From Phascolomyces articulosus (Eukaryota; Mucoromycota; Mucoromycetes; Mucorales; Lichtheimiaceae), in the NCBI GenBank assembly GCA_025677815.1, contig JAIXMP010000001.1, forward strand, positions 1,736,001 to 1,800,000: a stretch of DNA of 64,000 bases. Reading direction: 5' to 3'. Below are positions 43,842 through 56,099 of the stretch, one piece after another. A program made the position numbers and the translations under genes. The notes beneath the pieces are model-generated. The model was not told the DNA's origin. It saw only the letters and a program-made list of their open reading frames with translations, and did no database searches. Numbering within the stretch: position 1 is the first letter of the stretch; each line of letters opens with the position of its first letter.

Positions 43842-44049
43842 AAAATGGAATTGGTGAGTGGCGTGCACGCGTGTGCACACTATTGTTCACCCACCAAAAA
43901 CACAGATTACATGTATATAAAATGTCCCCCGCCTTCTCTTATGAACTTTTCCCCACCAAATATATATTCTTGATGTTTTTCAGTCCTTCTTTTTCTTCAC
44001 TCTTCTTTCCAACTCATCATCTTTCTTATTTTTCCTCCTTTTTCCCGAA

Positions 44050-44181
44050 ATGTTCCAACATCAACCTACAAACTCACCAAAATTCATTAACAAGGCTTAT
44101 CCACATACAAACTATTGTTTATTACATAAAATCTATTATTCGACGACTTGGTGTCCACATTGTGGTCATGATCTCAAGTAA
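44050..44181 (+). CDS. Tiny Cys/His protein (43 aa), putative zinc site
   Basis: This is a 43-codon frame from ATG (44050-44052) to TAA (44179-44181). It contains YCLLHK (Cys23, His26) and WCPHCGH (Cys35, Cys38), a plausible zinc ribbon-like site, and ends in a short charged tail. A TATA-like TGTATATAAA lies near 43911-43920, and the intervening 130 bases are strongly C/T-rich, like other leaders in this window; the tract holds short upstream ATGs. The segment C-x-L-H-K-[IL]-x-Y also occurs in the tiny minus-strand gene at 19540-19698. An overlapping frame (43871-44224) is probably a shadow. It may be a standalone gene or one exon of a longer one; function unknown. Confidence 0.4.
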   Translation: MFQHQPTNSPKFINKAYPHTNYCLLHKIYYSTTWCPHCGHDLK

Positions 44182-45831
44182 TCCCCCCCACCTATTGCGG
44201 AGAAGTTGTATACTATGTGGATAATCTATATATTAAAGAATGATGTAAAACGTAACGAACGAACCAAGAAAAACATCAATAAATAATAACAGTAATAATA
44301 GTAACAACAACAATAATCTTAAAATATCAAATATCAACAACATCCATCCACCATTTTCAATTATTGAAGGAAAGAAAATATCTTATAAAGAGGTTCGTGA
44401 TTATTTTTTTTTTTGGATTTACTAAAAGTGGTACATTCGCACGACGACAAAAAGAGAGAGAGAGATCATTTCATCATATGCTAACACAAGATAATATTAT
44501 ATATTAACCTCCCAATATAAAGGCTGCTTTTCTCTCTAACTATCTAGCAGCTATCTCTCTATCTTTTCAAGCCATCATCATTTCATATTATATTTCATTA
44601 AACGATTGTGTGGGACCACTGCTGGTTTTTTTTCTCCTCGTCTCTCACTTTTTCATTTTATTACAATATATTCATTTCATCCATCCATTTCATATCTTCT
44701 TTTTTTCTCCTCCTTTTAAAATAATAATAACTCACGCCAGAAAACATAAAAACCAACAACAACAACAAAACACACAGTCGCCATCAAAATATTTGCATAA
44801 CTTTGTATTTACAATCCAATTTTTTATTATTTTTATATCAACAAACATTCTCGAAAAAAAGAATACACAAAAAAAAATTGACAATAGGGCTTTTTATCAT
44901 TGCTTCTTTGGATTTTATAAATGTAATTTTTATATCATGGTTATTATTATATATACACTATATACTATATTGGATCAAAACAATAACAATCACTCTCATC
45001 TTATAAAATAATATCATTTTCTTCAAGACGACATGCATTTTTTTTCCAAAATGTGATGCAGTGAAAGAAAACAATATTCCCACTCCGTTGGTTGTTGGTT
45101 TACCCTTAAAACCTAAAATGATGTTATAGAACGTATCACAACAAGTTATTCTATTTTCTTTATTGACTCACAGAAAATCTTTTATATGATAGGATAATAT
45201 AACATAAAACTGTTTTTTTTTTGTTGTTCCATGACGATCTGGCAAAAATTTCAAATATTGTTTTCTTTTTTAAAAAAAGGTCTGGAACTTTTTAAAGTAT
45301 ATAAAAAAAAGTATAAATGAAGAAGGTTTTTGTTTATTTTTTCTTTCTTTCTTGTTTTACTATGCACATTGGGTATAATATATTCATTATGATTATATAT
45401 AACAAAAGAGATATTTTCCTTATAACATTTGAATATCAATTTGCAGCACAAAATTGGTCTCATGCTCTTTATTACTTTTCCCACATGATAAAAAAAAACA
45501 AAGTTCCTTTTAAAAGCAGAACTCGCTGTATAGTATATTAAAGTAGCCATGCTATCATCTTGGGCAAAATAACAGTAATATGTAAGAGTAATAAAAAAAT
45601 CATATAAAGGCAATGATAATAGTACAATGAACCAAATATATATATCTTGTTCTTTTTTATTATTTGATATTAAATATGATATATACAAAAGAAGAATTAG
45701 TGATGGAAAAAAAGTAGCGAGGTTTTGTTTTTACAAATAGAATAATTAGAGTAATAATAGTCGGTAGTAATAGCAGTAGTAATACTGGATGATGTTGGTT
45801 TTGGTGATATGTTGGATGATGATTTGTATTT
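44182..45831. other. Gene-free AT-rich spacer
   Basis: Open frames such as plus 44610-45011 and minus 45251-45688 are hydrophobic Ile/Phe/Tyr-rich translations of AT-rich DNA with no motif. The right end is the 3' flank of the gene at 45832. Confidence 0.45.
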
Positions 45832-48280
45832 CTACATATTTAATTGAAAGAGTTGTATCGTCCAATTGATCTGTCTTTCCAAGATTTGATCATGTTCACT
45901 TTTTTGTCCGTTATTATTTACGTTGACTTGTTTAATCATTTCATTGACGTGTTGTTTCCAATGATCAAGGGCGTCTGGGCCATCTACAATAATTTCAATC
46001 TTTTGTTCATCTGTGATGGATGATACTTGCTTGTTTAAAACAACACGAGATCCATTTTCTCTTGTTCGCGTCACATCACATCTTATTAAACGTTCGTTCA
46101 TGTAAAGCGTATAACGCCATACGACTATCATAACATGACGATAGATATCCTCCAAACTTTCAAGATTGATAGGCCGAGTCTTCATGTTGAAATGCAATAA
46201 CTTTTCGACAAGAAATGTTGCATTTCGTCCATTACGTAAATGCATATATTGATCAGGAACACAAGAGCAATCGGAATCTGAGAGGTATAAATCGCATATT
46301 GAAGAAAGAAAAGTGGTGCATTTGATAATCTACAGACAAAATATTATATCCCATATAGAGACATCAACAAAACAAGATAGATGAGACGATTAGCAAAGAA
46401 AAAAACATTCACGTACACATACGTACATACAGAGCATCCCCTTATTCACTATTTCTATTTTAAGATTTTCTTTGTTATGCTGTAATGCATTTATATTTTT
46501 ACCTCAATTAAATTAGCACAACTATCTACATCTAGTTTTAAGAATCTTCGATAGGTTTGATCTACTAAAGCCTTGGGAGTCACAAGATTGTCACAATATG
46601 AAAGTACCGCAAGCTAAAATAACGGAAATCCGACCCCACATACACATATAAATCATGGTTGGTAGTGAATGAAATGAGTAATGCATCATTGATCCAATAT
46701 TATATATCTGTCAGCTGTCAAACAAAATGGAAGGAGATCATAGAAAATTGGGAATAGAATTAATTACCATATTTAACAATCTCCCTGCAAATTCTGCAGC
46801 TGAAGCATCCTTTAATTTGGTTGGCTCACCATCCTTCTCTGAATGATATCCAAAAGCACTGAAAATAATATCGAGGTAGCGGTCGAATTGACTGCGATTT
46901 CCGGTACTGTCTTTTCTCAACATGTCTAAAAACGCACACTTTTCCAATTCGATATTGCTAGCTATTTAATATAAGGGTAGACACATATCCATCGATTCAA
47001 AATTGTCTTTTTAGTAAGCTCTTTCTCCTTTTTCATGGATCCTTATATGTTTAAAATATATACCTCGTCTGTTTCGTAAATCCACTTCCAATACTGTAAT
47101 TAATATATCTAAAACCATTCGTCGACGCTATTATAAAAAAAAATGAGGACCATCATTTGTGAGAGAAGCTATTCTATATATGCATTTTGTGGTATATCCG
47201 TAAAGATGACTTTTTTTTATTGATCTTTGGAGGATAGGCAACACTATAATAATAATACGTTACCACATGACCTGCAGCTTCTTTCATGGATCGTCGATCA
47301 TCTTGGGGTAATTGATACCTTGGTCGTGGTTCAACATATCCAAAACAATGTGCTGAAAGGTCCCAAATGTCATCAAATTCGGTAAGAGAACATTCATATG
47401 GTTCGTCATCATCGTCATCTTGATCCATTTCCATTGTTTCTCTTCGTTTTCGTCTTTCATGGTAACGTCCGAGGAAGTTTGGTTTGAAAATAATCCATAT
47501 TGGATTGAAGACATCTGGACCAAATGATTCCAATATATAGAATAAGATCCGTTGAGCTTCTTGAGCCATTAAAAATAATTCTTTGGCTGTTCGTTTTCGT
47601 AGATTCACCACTGGTCTTAGTATAAAGTCAAACAATGATAATAAAATTTGTCTGTTTCCAGGTACGTAACAAGATGAATTACTTGTTTAGTAAACAACCA
47701 TTATGCATCCAATCATGCATTTTGCTGGTTTTTTTCTTTTTTTTTTTTTTTTTTGCAAAAGCAACAAATAAGCTTTTTCTTTACCGTGAAGGTTTTCGTC
47801 CTGCAGTGACAGTTTTTCTGATAATATCCAACGCTGCATCATCTATATTAATCGATTAATAATCAATATATGAATAATTATTTTTTGGGGGACGAGATAA
47901 TTATAAGTGCTCTGTCGTGTTAACTATCTTATTTAAACACTTACAGTACTCTTCCTCCATATAATGAATGATCATATGTTCCAGTTTTAATTGAATTTGT
48001 CCATTTCTCGATTTGCGTTTTCCAAGTGAAAATCCAGGTCCATCGCTATAAAAATACTGATACAACTCGACACTTTCTGGATCATAGGCCATGAGTTGAT
48101 CAGCCGGTAGATTTTCTACCAATACACCGTCTGGTGTTGAGGTCGTAATTTCGTATACAACTCGGCCTCTCTACATTATATTTCCAAATGGTCATTAATA
48201 TTTTCTCTCTCTTTCTTCAGTTTCTCTCTATATATACTTTTAACGCGTACTTCATCAAGGTGATGGCCTGTAATTGGCAT
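45832..48280 (-). CDS. Unrecognised conserved-looking protein, 522 aa
   Basis: Eight exons (48251-48280, 47945-48170, 47785-47842, 47264-47651, 47064-47127, 46768-46961, 46503-46613, 45832-46329) join in phase at every junction, which strongly supports a real gene. The protein is helical and soluble, without signal peptide or membrane spans. Notable segments are a Gly/Lys-rich block near residue 55-65 (DGPGFSLGKRKSRNG), an aromatic-rich helix region (SFGPDVFNPIWIIFKPNF), an acidic run of Asp at about residue 180, and a C-terminal half with scattered cysteines (SDSDCSCVP). I cannot name a family; a comparison with Smc5/6-associated Nse5/Nse6-type helical proteins is one idea, held weakly. Its start codon lies only 69 bp after the stop of the upstream same-strand lactonase gene, so its promoter must overlap that gene's 3' end. 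Confidence 0.82.
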
Positions 48281-48349
48281 TGGGGGTATAAAAAATTATA
48301 GTTTTAAAAAAGTAGGGTTCTTTTATTTTTGAATAATTTTTTTTCTATT

Positions 48350-49561
48350 TTAAATCCAAAATTTGATGCAAGTAGGTTGTGGATGATCAATGGTTACTGG
48401 ATCTTCCAAAACACCTGTCTTTTGATTAATCTTGAAAATAACAATATTATCGGAATTCTATATATAAACATATATTTAGTTTCCCTTCGAATATACATCA
48501 TCATTCATTTCTATATAAAACTCCCTCTCCTTCCCCTAAAAAAAACTTACCATGTTTCCAACCAACAAAAATCGACCAGATGGATCGATTTTAAATTGTC
48601 GAGGGTGATCACCACCCGAAGATTGAGAATCCACCAACGTCAGTTTTCCACTATGTTGATCAATCTTGAATACCGTAATCAAATTAACAAAACGCACAGA
48701 AGCATATAAGAATCGACCATCGGGCGATAATTCAATTTCTGCACCACCATCGACGGGACCTGCAGGGTCAGCATCGTGATGTTCTACTTGGGTCAATGTA
48801 CCGGTCTTGCTGTCAAAATTAAGTACATACACATTTGAATCCAATTCTGATAATACATAAACATGCTTTTTGTTACGGCTAATAGCAGCATGACGAGGAC
48901 CTGTACCATTGGGGAATTGGAATGAACCTGTTTCTTCGAGCTTCTTGCCATCTTCTGATCTTTTGTACACAATGGTTTGATCGGTACCCAAGTCGCATGA
49001 AATGGCCCATGTATCATCAATAAAATCAAATGAATGAGCATGAGCGGCTTCTTGACGATCAGGCACACCTCCTGTGGCAGCTGCTGTATGATTGAGCATG
49101 TAGCCAAGAGGAGAAACGCCGTCGGAAGAGACAGGCAAGACAGAGATAGAGCCACTCATATAATTGGCGGTATAAATATTGTCATTGTCCGTCACAGCAT
49201 AACAAGGAGAGGCACCATAGGTGGCTTCTTCATTGATTTCTGTAAGAGATCCATCGTTAGGATTGCGTTCAAAGGCAATCACAGTGCCACCCCCTGTGCC
49301 TTGAAAATCTGTCAATTCGCTCACAGCATAAAGCATATTGGTGTCGCGCTTGATGGTAAAATAGGAAGGTGCTTCCGCTTTGGCGGCTAACTCACCACCT
49401 GTGAGTTGTCCGTCCTTGGACCATTCGTACTTGTAAATGCCTTGACCTCCATTGTCCGTATAACCAGATACATAAACAGGCATTGTTTTTGGAATTCCTG
49501 CTACCACTTGGTCAAGAATGAATGAACTTGCTATAACTGCTAATGTTGCAAAATAACGCAT
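48350..49561 (-). CDS. Secreted 6-phosphogluconolactonase-like seven-bladed beta-propeller
   Basis: Two exons (48551-49561 and 48350-48457) encode 372 residues. The first 22 residues form a signal peptide (MRYFATLAVIASSFILDQVVAG), so the mature protein should be secreted or vacuolar. The remainder shows lactonase (YbhE/Pgl-like, 3-carboxymuconate cyclase-like) propeller repeats: VYVSGYTDNGGQGIYKY, SPCYAVTDNDNIYTANY, EAAHAHSFDF, GPRHAAISRNKKHVYVLSEL, VDGGAEIELSPDGRFLYAS and GDHPRQFKIDPSGRFLLVGN. Family members hydrolyse 6-phosphogluconolactone or related lactones; the signal peptide makes a cytosolic pentose-phosphate role unlikely, so the true substrate is open. The final blade is completed by exon 2. 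The gene has a good TATA box about 110 bp upstream. Confidence 0.9.
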
Positions 49562-50518
49562 TGTTTTTAAAGATGAATTTAATTAATAAGCACAAGTACT
49601 TGGCAACAATGAAGAAAACAGAGGGAGAAAGAGAGAATGAATAAAGGAGCCTAAAAGAACTTAACGACTTACCCCTTTTATATTGTTATACTTTCCCTTC
49701 TTTTTTTTTTCCCAACGTTTGAGTTTTGGGTGTAAAATATTCAGGGATCGTAATATCAAAAGTGTGAAAATAGGGAAATTTTCTATAAGGACCCTTTAGA
49801 ATGTTACATAAGAACTTTGCTTCATTTGATTGGACGGAAGTTTTTTGTATAAGGTGGTACAGTGGGAAAGAAAAATGATTAAATTCTTGGAAGAGGTGGT
49901 GTTTTTTTTCGCAAAGAACGGGTACCGTCTCGGGAAAGTTAGATGTTTATGGTTTAACCCGGGTTTATTCACATAGTACATCATCATGCAACAAGAAAAA
50001 AAATGAAAGTTATCACCGTTTTGTCATCGTCACCATATATTAATTGAACTGGGAACATTTTTTTTATAAGAGCACTCTGTTTTACTCCACTATCGTCCTG
50101 TCATTATGCAATTGATCAATATATAGGTACGCCAATCCAAAATCTTAGTCGATTTTTGAATATACACATTTTGATGCAATGTAATGCATCAAAGAAATCC
50201 AGCAAAGAAATCCAGCAAAGAGCAGCTCCTATTTTCCTTCATTTGTTATACATCATATAATAAGACAAACAGATAGACTGGGAAATCATTATAACCGGAT
50301 CTTGATTACATAATTATTTCAAAGGGGAATATAATATAATTGTTGCAAAGCATGCCATCACACCAACGGAAAGAATGAAGGAAAGAAGCATTATTTTTCT
50401 GTTCCATATTCGAGTTAATTAGTCATCCTATTTTTGGTTTCTAGGTTAAGTTGATGAGACTTATAATTACAAGCTAACTACCTGTATTTTTTTTATGGCT
50501 GCTATTCATTGATGTAGT
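49562..50518. other. Lactonase promoter and spacer
   Basis: The left part is the lactonase upstream region with a TATA box (listed separately). The rest, up to the Harbinger relic, shows no gene; a short direct repeat (AAGAAATCCAGC twice) lies near 50192-50218. Any 5' part of the relic transposase would fall at its right end, but I see no readable frame. Confidence 0.4.
49672..49682 (-). promoter_or_regulatory. TATA box of the lactonase gene
   Basis: TATAAAAGGGG on the minus strand lies about 110 bp upstream of the start codon at 49561. This is the clearest TATA match in the window. Confidence 0.65.
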
Positions 50519-51369
50519 ATGCAAGGTGCTGTTGTTCTATATACAGATAGAGTAATTCGTGCTCTGGTGAAACATGTAAGCAAGTATGTTTTCTGGCCCG
50601 AAGATATCGAAAGGGAGTCATTGAAACAAGACTTGCAAGGCATCAAAGATCTTGCTTTTGAAGATTGTGTTGGTATTGTTGATGTGACGGACTTAGTCCT
50701 CCAATACAGACCAACCTACCAAGGATCACAATTCTTTAATTGAAAAAAAAGATATGCACTTAATTTACAAATTATTTTGCGATATCAATAATCAAATTCG
50801 CAATTTTTCTGCCGGCCAAACAGGTAAGATCCATGATAGTCATTGTCTAAATGCATCGTATTTTGGCAAGAACAAGGCAACGTTTTTTTCGAACAGAGAG
50901 TATATTCTCGGTGATGCAGCTTATACACTTTCAAAGCACATCATAACTCCATACGAAGGCGAAGCTCGACGAACAGGAAACAACCTTCAATTTATAATCG
51001 CAAGCTTTCATCTGTCAGAGGTACAGACTTTTGCCATACATACATACATAAATCAAAGAATATATGCAATATTTAAGACCTTTTTTTTTTGTAGTCGAAG
51101 TAGAACGCATTAATGGATTTCTCAAAAATAGATGGCAATGTTTAAAATGCCTTCCAATAAAAATTTGAAACCTGAATGATTTAGTAAAATGCACGAAATG
51201 GATTGCCTTTTGTTGTATGCTACATAATTTTGTCCAGGGAAAGAGTGATGACGATGGTACCTTTCTTAGTGACATATAACAACTACAACGCCAACAAGAA
51301 TCCAAAGCTGATCTTCAAAACATACGGCGTTTACGTCAAGAGTTCGACGATAACACGTATGGTCTATAA
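50519..51369 (+). pseudogene. PIF/Harbinger-type DDE transposase pseudogene
   Basis: The order of conserved blocks is that of DDE_Tnp_4 transposases: FWP and ERESLKQ near the start, then CVGIVDVTD (first Asp), KKRYALNLQII, CDINNQIRNF, GKIHDSHCLN, YILGDAAYTLSKHIITPY (second Asp), YNRKLSSVR, an intron at about 51022-51094, VEVERINGFLKNRWQCL (the Glu) and finally CCMLHNFVQGK. The reading frame is broken: a TGA at 50741-50743 where Arg is expected, a frameshift in a T run near 50775, another near 50990, and a TGA in the segment after CLKCLPIKI. A TAA after GTFLSDI may be a further break. The element is therefore dead. I did not find its terminal repeats. Confidence 0.85.
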
Positions 51370-52311
51370 ATGATATGCGCTGTGCAAGAGAAACAGTCAT
51401 TACTCGAATCATCAAAACAGGAAGTCATATTAAGATGCTCTCACAAGAAGAACAGGATAGTATTAGAAGCAGATAGAATCCATTCTCGATGATCCTGATA
51501 ATGAATTTAAATTAGATGCGGATGGATATGTTTACTATCCACATGATACATATATTTTCTGGGTGCAAGCAGTGCATCAATAAAACAAATAATAATAATA
51601 ATAATATAATGTTTCAATTCGTTTTGTTTTACTTAAATGACACATGAAAGTTTAGATTTTGGATTCTTGGCTATAAAACAAAGCTGCCGTCTTATAATGT
51701 ATGGTATCTTCACCATGCTGATTCACTGTAAAAGTTTACTTTTGATCAATGAAAAGGTTTTAGGTAGTTGTGTAATGGTTGGAAATATAAAACAAATATA
51801 AAGTTTTGCGTGTATGTGTGTTATACGTAGAATAGAAGTTGTCAATCAAAATAAAAGTAATAAAACGATAAGTTTTTTGAAACACGATTTATTCAATTCA
51901 AAGATAAATTCCAAGATAAAAAATATATTCTATTCTATGTACATCTTGGTCTATTTATATGATCACATTTCTCATATTATATCTGGAGTATATTATCAAT
52001 AATGGAGTATAAAGGGTTTGAGTTTGTGAGCGATCGTTTTATCTGATATCCGATCATGACAGATAATAAATAATCAGGGGTGATGGTCCTCTCTTAAGAT
52101 CCCGTAGTAATTTATTTCTATGATTCCACAGTATGTAAAAAAAAGCTATGTACAATTTTGTGTGTATTTAAAAAAAAGTTTGATGATATATAGTGGCAAT
52201 GAAAGAAATGATAGTTTGTCAATCTTATTTTTGCGGCAAACCTACATTATTTTCTTGTTGTTGTTGTTGTTAAATGAAAATGAAAACAGCGGATTATTCA
52301 GTCAGTGTATC
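51370..52311. other. Spacer after the transposase relic
   Basis: The first 150 bases may be the 3' end of the Harbinger element. An AAT run lies near 51587-51606. No gene is seen. Confidence 0.4.
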
Positions 52312-54960
52312 TTAATCAGTTTTTTGTCTTTTTCGTGATTGAGATTGGGTATTAGATGGAATGAAGTTTGGTGGGAGGCACCAATGACTTTTTCCAGTCG
52401 AGAAGAATATAGGACGCATGGTATTATTTGTCAATTGAAGGGTGGTTTCTATCATGGATCTACAAGTGCATGCAAGGTTAAGGAGAGGTATCAGTTTTGT
52501 TACGAAATCATCATCGTTGTTGGGGAATTCGACAGGTTCGATTTTTCTTATTCTTGTAACGAATCCCTCAGGAATGTCAACATCGATCAATGACACAGAC
52601 CCGCCTAAACGAATGCATTTAAATATACATTAGTAAAAATATATAATCCAAAAGATCCTTACAAGAATGTATAATACATGGATAATACGAACCGAAAATA
52701 CCATATCTGATAACATGCGATTGATGGAGCAAACTGGGGGCAAAGGCAGTCAAAAGCAACATGTCACGTAATACGATAGGCATTTTGAGCATACTGTCGC
52801 GGAATTCTTTTGTTTGATCTTTTGCGGGACCAATTTCAGTGCATCCAAGTTCAATGTTACCATAGCTGAAAATAGTATCACCACGTCGACCCATCTTTTT
52901 ATTTTGGATTGGTTCCGTTGACGATAATAAGCGATTCTGGTTAACAGCAGCTCCATTTGCTTCACTGGATAATTCAGTTCTATTGGATATAGCAAAGAAT
53001 ATCAATTTTAGTGTATTTATTGTTGTATCCAACATACAATGGCTTAATTATTATTATTATTATTAATAGAAAACGCCATTTACCCTTTGCCTCACTTGTG
53101 TGGTAATTTATATTAGAAGCACAGCTACTGTGACACAGATTATGCTTTTCTTCCATGCATATAGTTTATTATGCAAACGCGTAATTCTCTTCTTGATTCC
53201 CGTTATTCACATAGTCTTATAACATACGCAATCTAAATGATGTGGTCCATAAGATATATGATACCGTAATGCACACGTAGTGGCAGTCCATCCATGATGG
53301 GCAATTTAGTATAAATAGAGAGATTATTTTTGAATCGTAATAAACTTCACTGAATTATTTTGGGGTCTCGTTGACATCTCGTTTCCTGCTTATATCTTTT
53401 ATTATTTTGATATTTATTGATACAACATTTATTTTGCTATCTTTCTGTTTACCCATATATCATTGGTTGACTTACCTTTTTGCAACGATACTGGTGTCTC
53501 GGAAAATGCTTGAAAAAAATCCAAATCCAAAATGTGATTGATCGGATTTCATCAAGTCGCCAATATTGAATGAGCCTGTCTTCAAAAACAATCTTCAAAT
53601 TTTCTCCACTTCATTGCAGAACCAAACCTTCATCAATTCGTTTTTTGGATCATTAATGTTAATCTTTCTGGAAAACTTGTACACATCACCTCTAGTTTTC
53701 TATTAACACATAATAGCAGCGTTGAGTATTCTGTTCTCATATCCATTGCTTATTTATTTCTTTGCTTGTTTGCTTATATATACTTACCAATCCACAAAGA
53801 ACCTGAAAACATTCATTGAGTTCCTCAGGTACAGTGGTCCCCTACTCTTTACACCTTCACTTTTTGCATTCTCTACGATTTCTGTACCAATTTAGTGAGA
53901 ATTGCCATAAATAATTATATCTTCTCCTATAGAATAGCCTTACGCTTATCAGATTATCAACATTTCAGCTCCTCCCCCTTCACCTTAACCAACATACCAA
54001 TCCCCTTCTTTTTCCCTCTTTACCGTGACAAGAGGGTTTTTCCAACTCTCCCCTCCTAGATCTTCTCGAACTATTAAAGCCCAAAAGGGCACAGTGTTTA
54101 TAGAGAATTAATAAAAACCAAATCCTTTAACCATAAATACTTAAAAATTTGCACATTCGCAATTTGCATCGGTATTTACAAGTGTTGCATCTTATCGGAT
54201 GTAAATTCACCTCTTATTTTGCAAAGAATGAGTGAAATCACACCTGTTGCAACATAATGAGATAATTTCATGTGTAATCAAAAAGACTTCATCTACTTTA
54301 CGATATAGTGCAACAGGTTTATGGTAATACAACACATGACAGCATGGGTAATACAAAGATACTGGATGCCTCGATTTCTGCACCAAAATTGCTGGAATTA
54401 CCACTGTTGCAAAAGGCGGGGGACCACTGTACACCAACCGATAAATCACAGCCAGCATCATGCAATTCATCCAATTCTTCCTCAGTGAAAATGGAAATCC
54501 AGTTTTTGTCGCCCAGATCTATATAAGTGATTGTGAGGGACTGGAAAATAGTGAAATCAGTCGGTAAAATTCAAACCATTTACAATAGACATTTTTTTCA
54601 CTTACTGGTAATGCTTGCATTCCAAAGCAAACTTCATGAATTTTTCTTTTACTGACAAGGGATCTACGTCTTCTTCTTCTGCTTGTTGGAGTGTTGCTTG
54701 TAAATACCAGAAATCCTTTTTATTTTTGTTCTTGAAATTTTCAAAGCGCTTTTGCAATATAGCTTTAAATGATGGTGATTTTGGTTTTTAATGCTGGTAA
54801 AGATACTGATGATGACGATACTTTTGCAGATGACCATGATAAGCAATTTTTTTCATCTGATGTTGTAGGGCTACTGGATCCAGGCAAGTCCTGCTTTATC
54901 ATTTGCCCAAGTCTTTTCTCGGGTATTTCTCCTTCCTAGAAGATAGCATGGGATTACGTA
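52312..54960 (-). pseudogene. Disrupted multi-exon gene of a repeated mucoralean-type family, interrupted by a transposon
   Basis: Exons at 52312-52604, 52693-52979, 53476-53579, 53628-53699 and 53788-54540 (the last containing an inserted element at 53832-54429) are mutually in phase once the insert is ignored. Protein segments include NWISIFTEEELDEL, DVYKFSRKINI, FGFGFFSSIFRDTSIVAK, MGRRGDTIFSYGNIELGC, KMPIVLRDMLL and VSLIDVDIPEGF-VTRIRKI. The protein ends in a basic tail. This pattern fits a family of hypothetical, possibly element-borne proteins abundant in Mucorales, from memory only. Further upstream (about 54600-54940) coding-like sequence continues but with a frameshift near 54776 and a one-base mismatch at the next junction. 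The intron before the GRRGD exon is long (about 500 bp). The gene is probably non-functional. Confidence 0.6.
53832..54429. mobile_element. 598-bp non-autonomous Tc1/mariner-type element with TA target duplication
   Basis: The left end CAGTGGTCCCC (53832-53842) is exactly mirrored by GGGGACCACTG at 54419-54429. Both ends are flanked by TA (53830-53831 and 54430-54431), the target duplication of Tc1/mariner elements. The interior is AT-rich with C-rich stretches and has no transposase frame, so this is a MITE-like passenger. On the minus strand the flanking host exon reads correctly (…SVG then VPEELNECF…) only if the element and one TA copy are removed, which fixes the insertion boundaries to the base. 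Confidence 0.85.
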
Positions 54961-55532
54961 ATCCGTGTTTTATATAATAGTAACCGTATATAAAAAAAGA
55001 AGATAACTGAAAGGTTTTGACACTTGCCAATGATACGCCCAAAGTGTCAGCACTGTATATAATGTTTTGTTTCATATTGATGAGGATTACCTTGTGTCGT
55101 GTACTTGTACTGACCAACAAGCAAGTGGTTCGCCATGTAAGTATATGTATTCACAATGGGAAGGATCAAGTGCAGCCAGCACATCCAGTGCAATTTCTGA
55201 TTACGTTTAAAATTTTGGTTTTTATTTAAAGTCTCTGTTGAACACATCGTCCTTGTCGGATTTTTTTGTTCGAGACAGATAGTAAGAGAAAAAAGCGGAT
55301 GAAAACCCTGCGCTCGTAAGCAGGGATAAAGTTAAGAGATAAAGGTTAAAAGGATATGTCATACAAGAGATGAGGGGGTTATAGAGAATCTGTTCATATA
55401 AAGCAAGTGGCATAAGAATGTAGTTGTATCTAACTAAGGAATAAAGTAAACTAGGGGGAAAAGGAAATAGAAAAGAAAGAAGAAAAATAAAATAAAAGAA
55501 AATTAGTTATAAAGGAAGTATAAATAGTATAC
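54961..55532. other. Spacer between pseudogene and small five-exon gene
   Basis: Short overlapping frames on both strands lack motifs or splice support. Nothing is assigned. Confidence 0.4.
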
Positions 55533-56068
55533 CTACTCAGCTTCAGAAGGAGGAGGAGTGTTCCATTTGACAAAAGCATGTCCAGGAGAATCATCGTAGT
55601 ATTGTTGTAAATTGCTGCCAGGATGGTGATATGCGTCAAGTTTAGCAAGATTTTACATACAATCGGCCAGACATCTGTAAGGTATTGTATTCGACGTGGT
55701 GATGTTGGTTTCGACTTTGGGAGTTTGTTAATCAATTTTTGATTACAGGAACTTCCATATTTAAATTTTGGGTCTTTTGATAAACATCGCACACTCTTCC
55801 GGCATGGATCTCTCCTGGAATCATATCAAGATAAACAAAAAAAATCTCCCTTCGACCAGTATAGATCTCAACATTCCAGCATAACCTTGTATATTTTCTA
55901 CGTGCGTGACTATAAACCTACCACAGATATTGGAGTTGTTTCCTCCTCCATATCCAAATGCAACACCTTTTTTCAACCTGATGCCTGGTCCATATTCAGT
56001 AACGGAGAAATTGCCATGTATTTTCACTAGACTCAGTGGATGTTCATGTTCTAATTAAATATGTTAGC

Positions 56069-56099
<31 letters not shown>

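Larger units (their letters stand above)
39472..44049. other. Long gene-free AT-rich region
   Basis: About 4.6 kb has no supportable gene. Open frames at minus 40364-40558 and plus 42222-42509 and 42952-43134 lack motifs and follow simple-sequence composition. TA and TTA microsatellites are listed separately. Confidence 0.45.

Noticed and set aside
44610..44630. GGGACCACTG near 44612-44621, matching ten bases of the Tc1-type element end
   Set aside because: There is no TA directly after it and no partner inverted copy nearby; a ten-base match can be chance.
44610..45011. 133-codon plus-strand frame
   Set aside because: Phe/Ile/His-rich translation of AT-rich DNA; no motif or signal typical of a gene.
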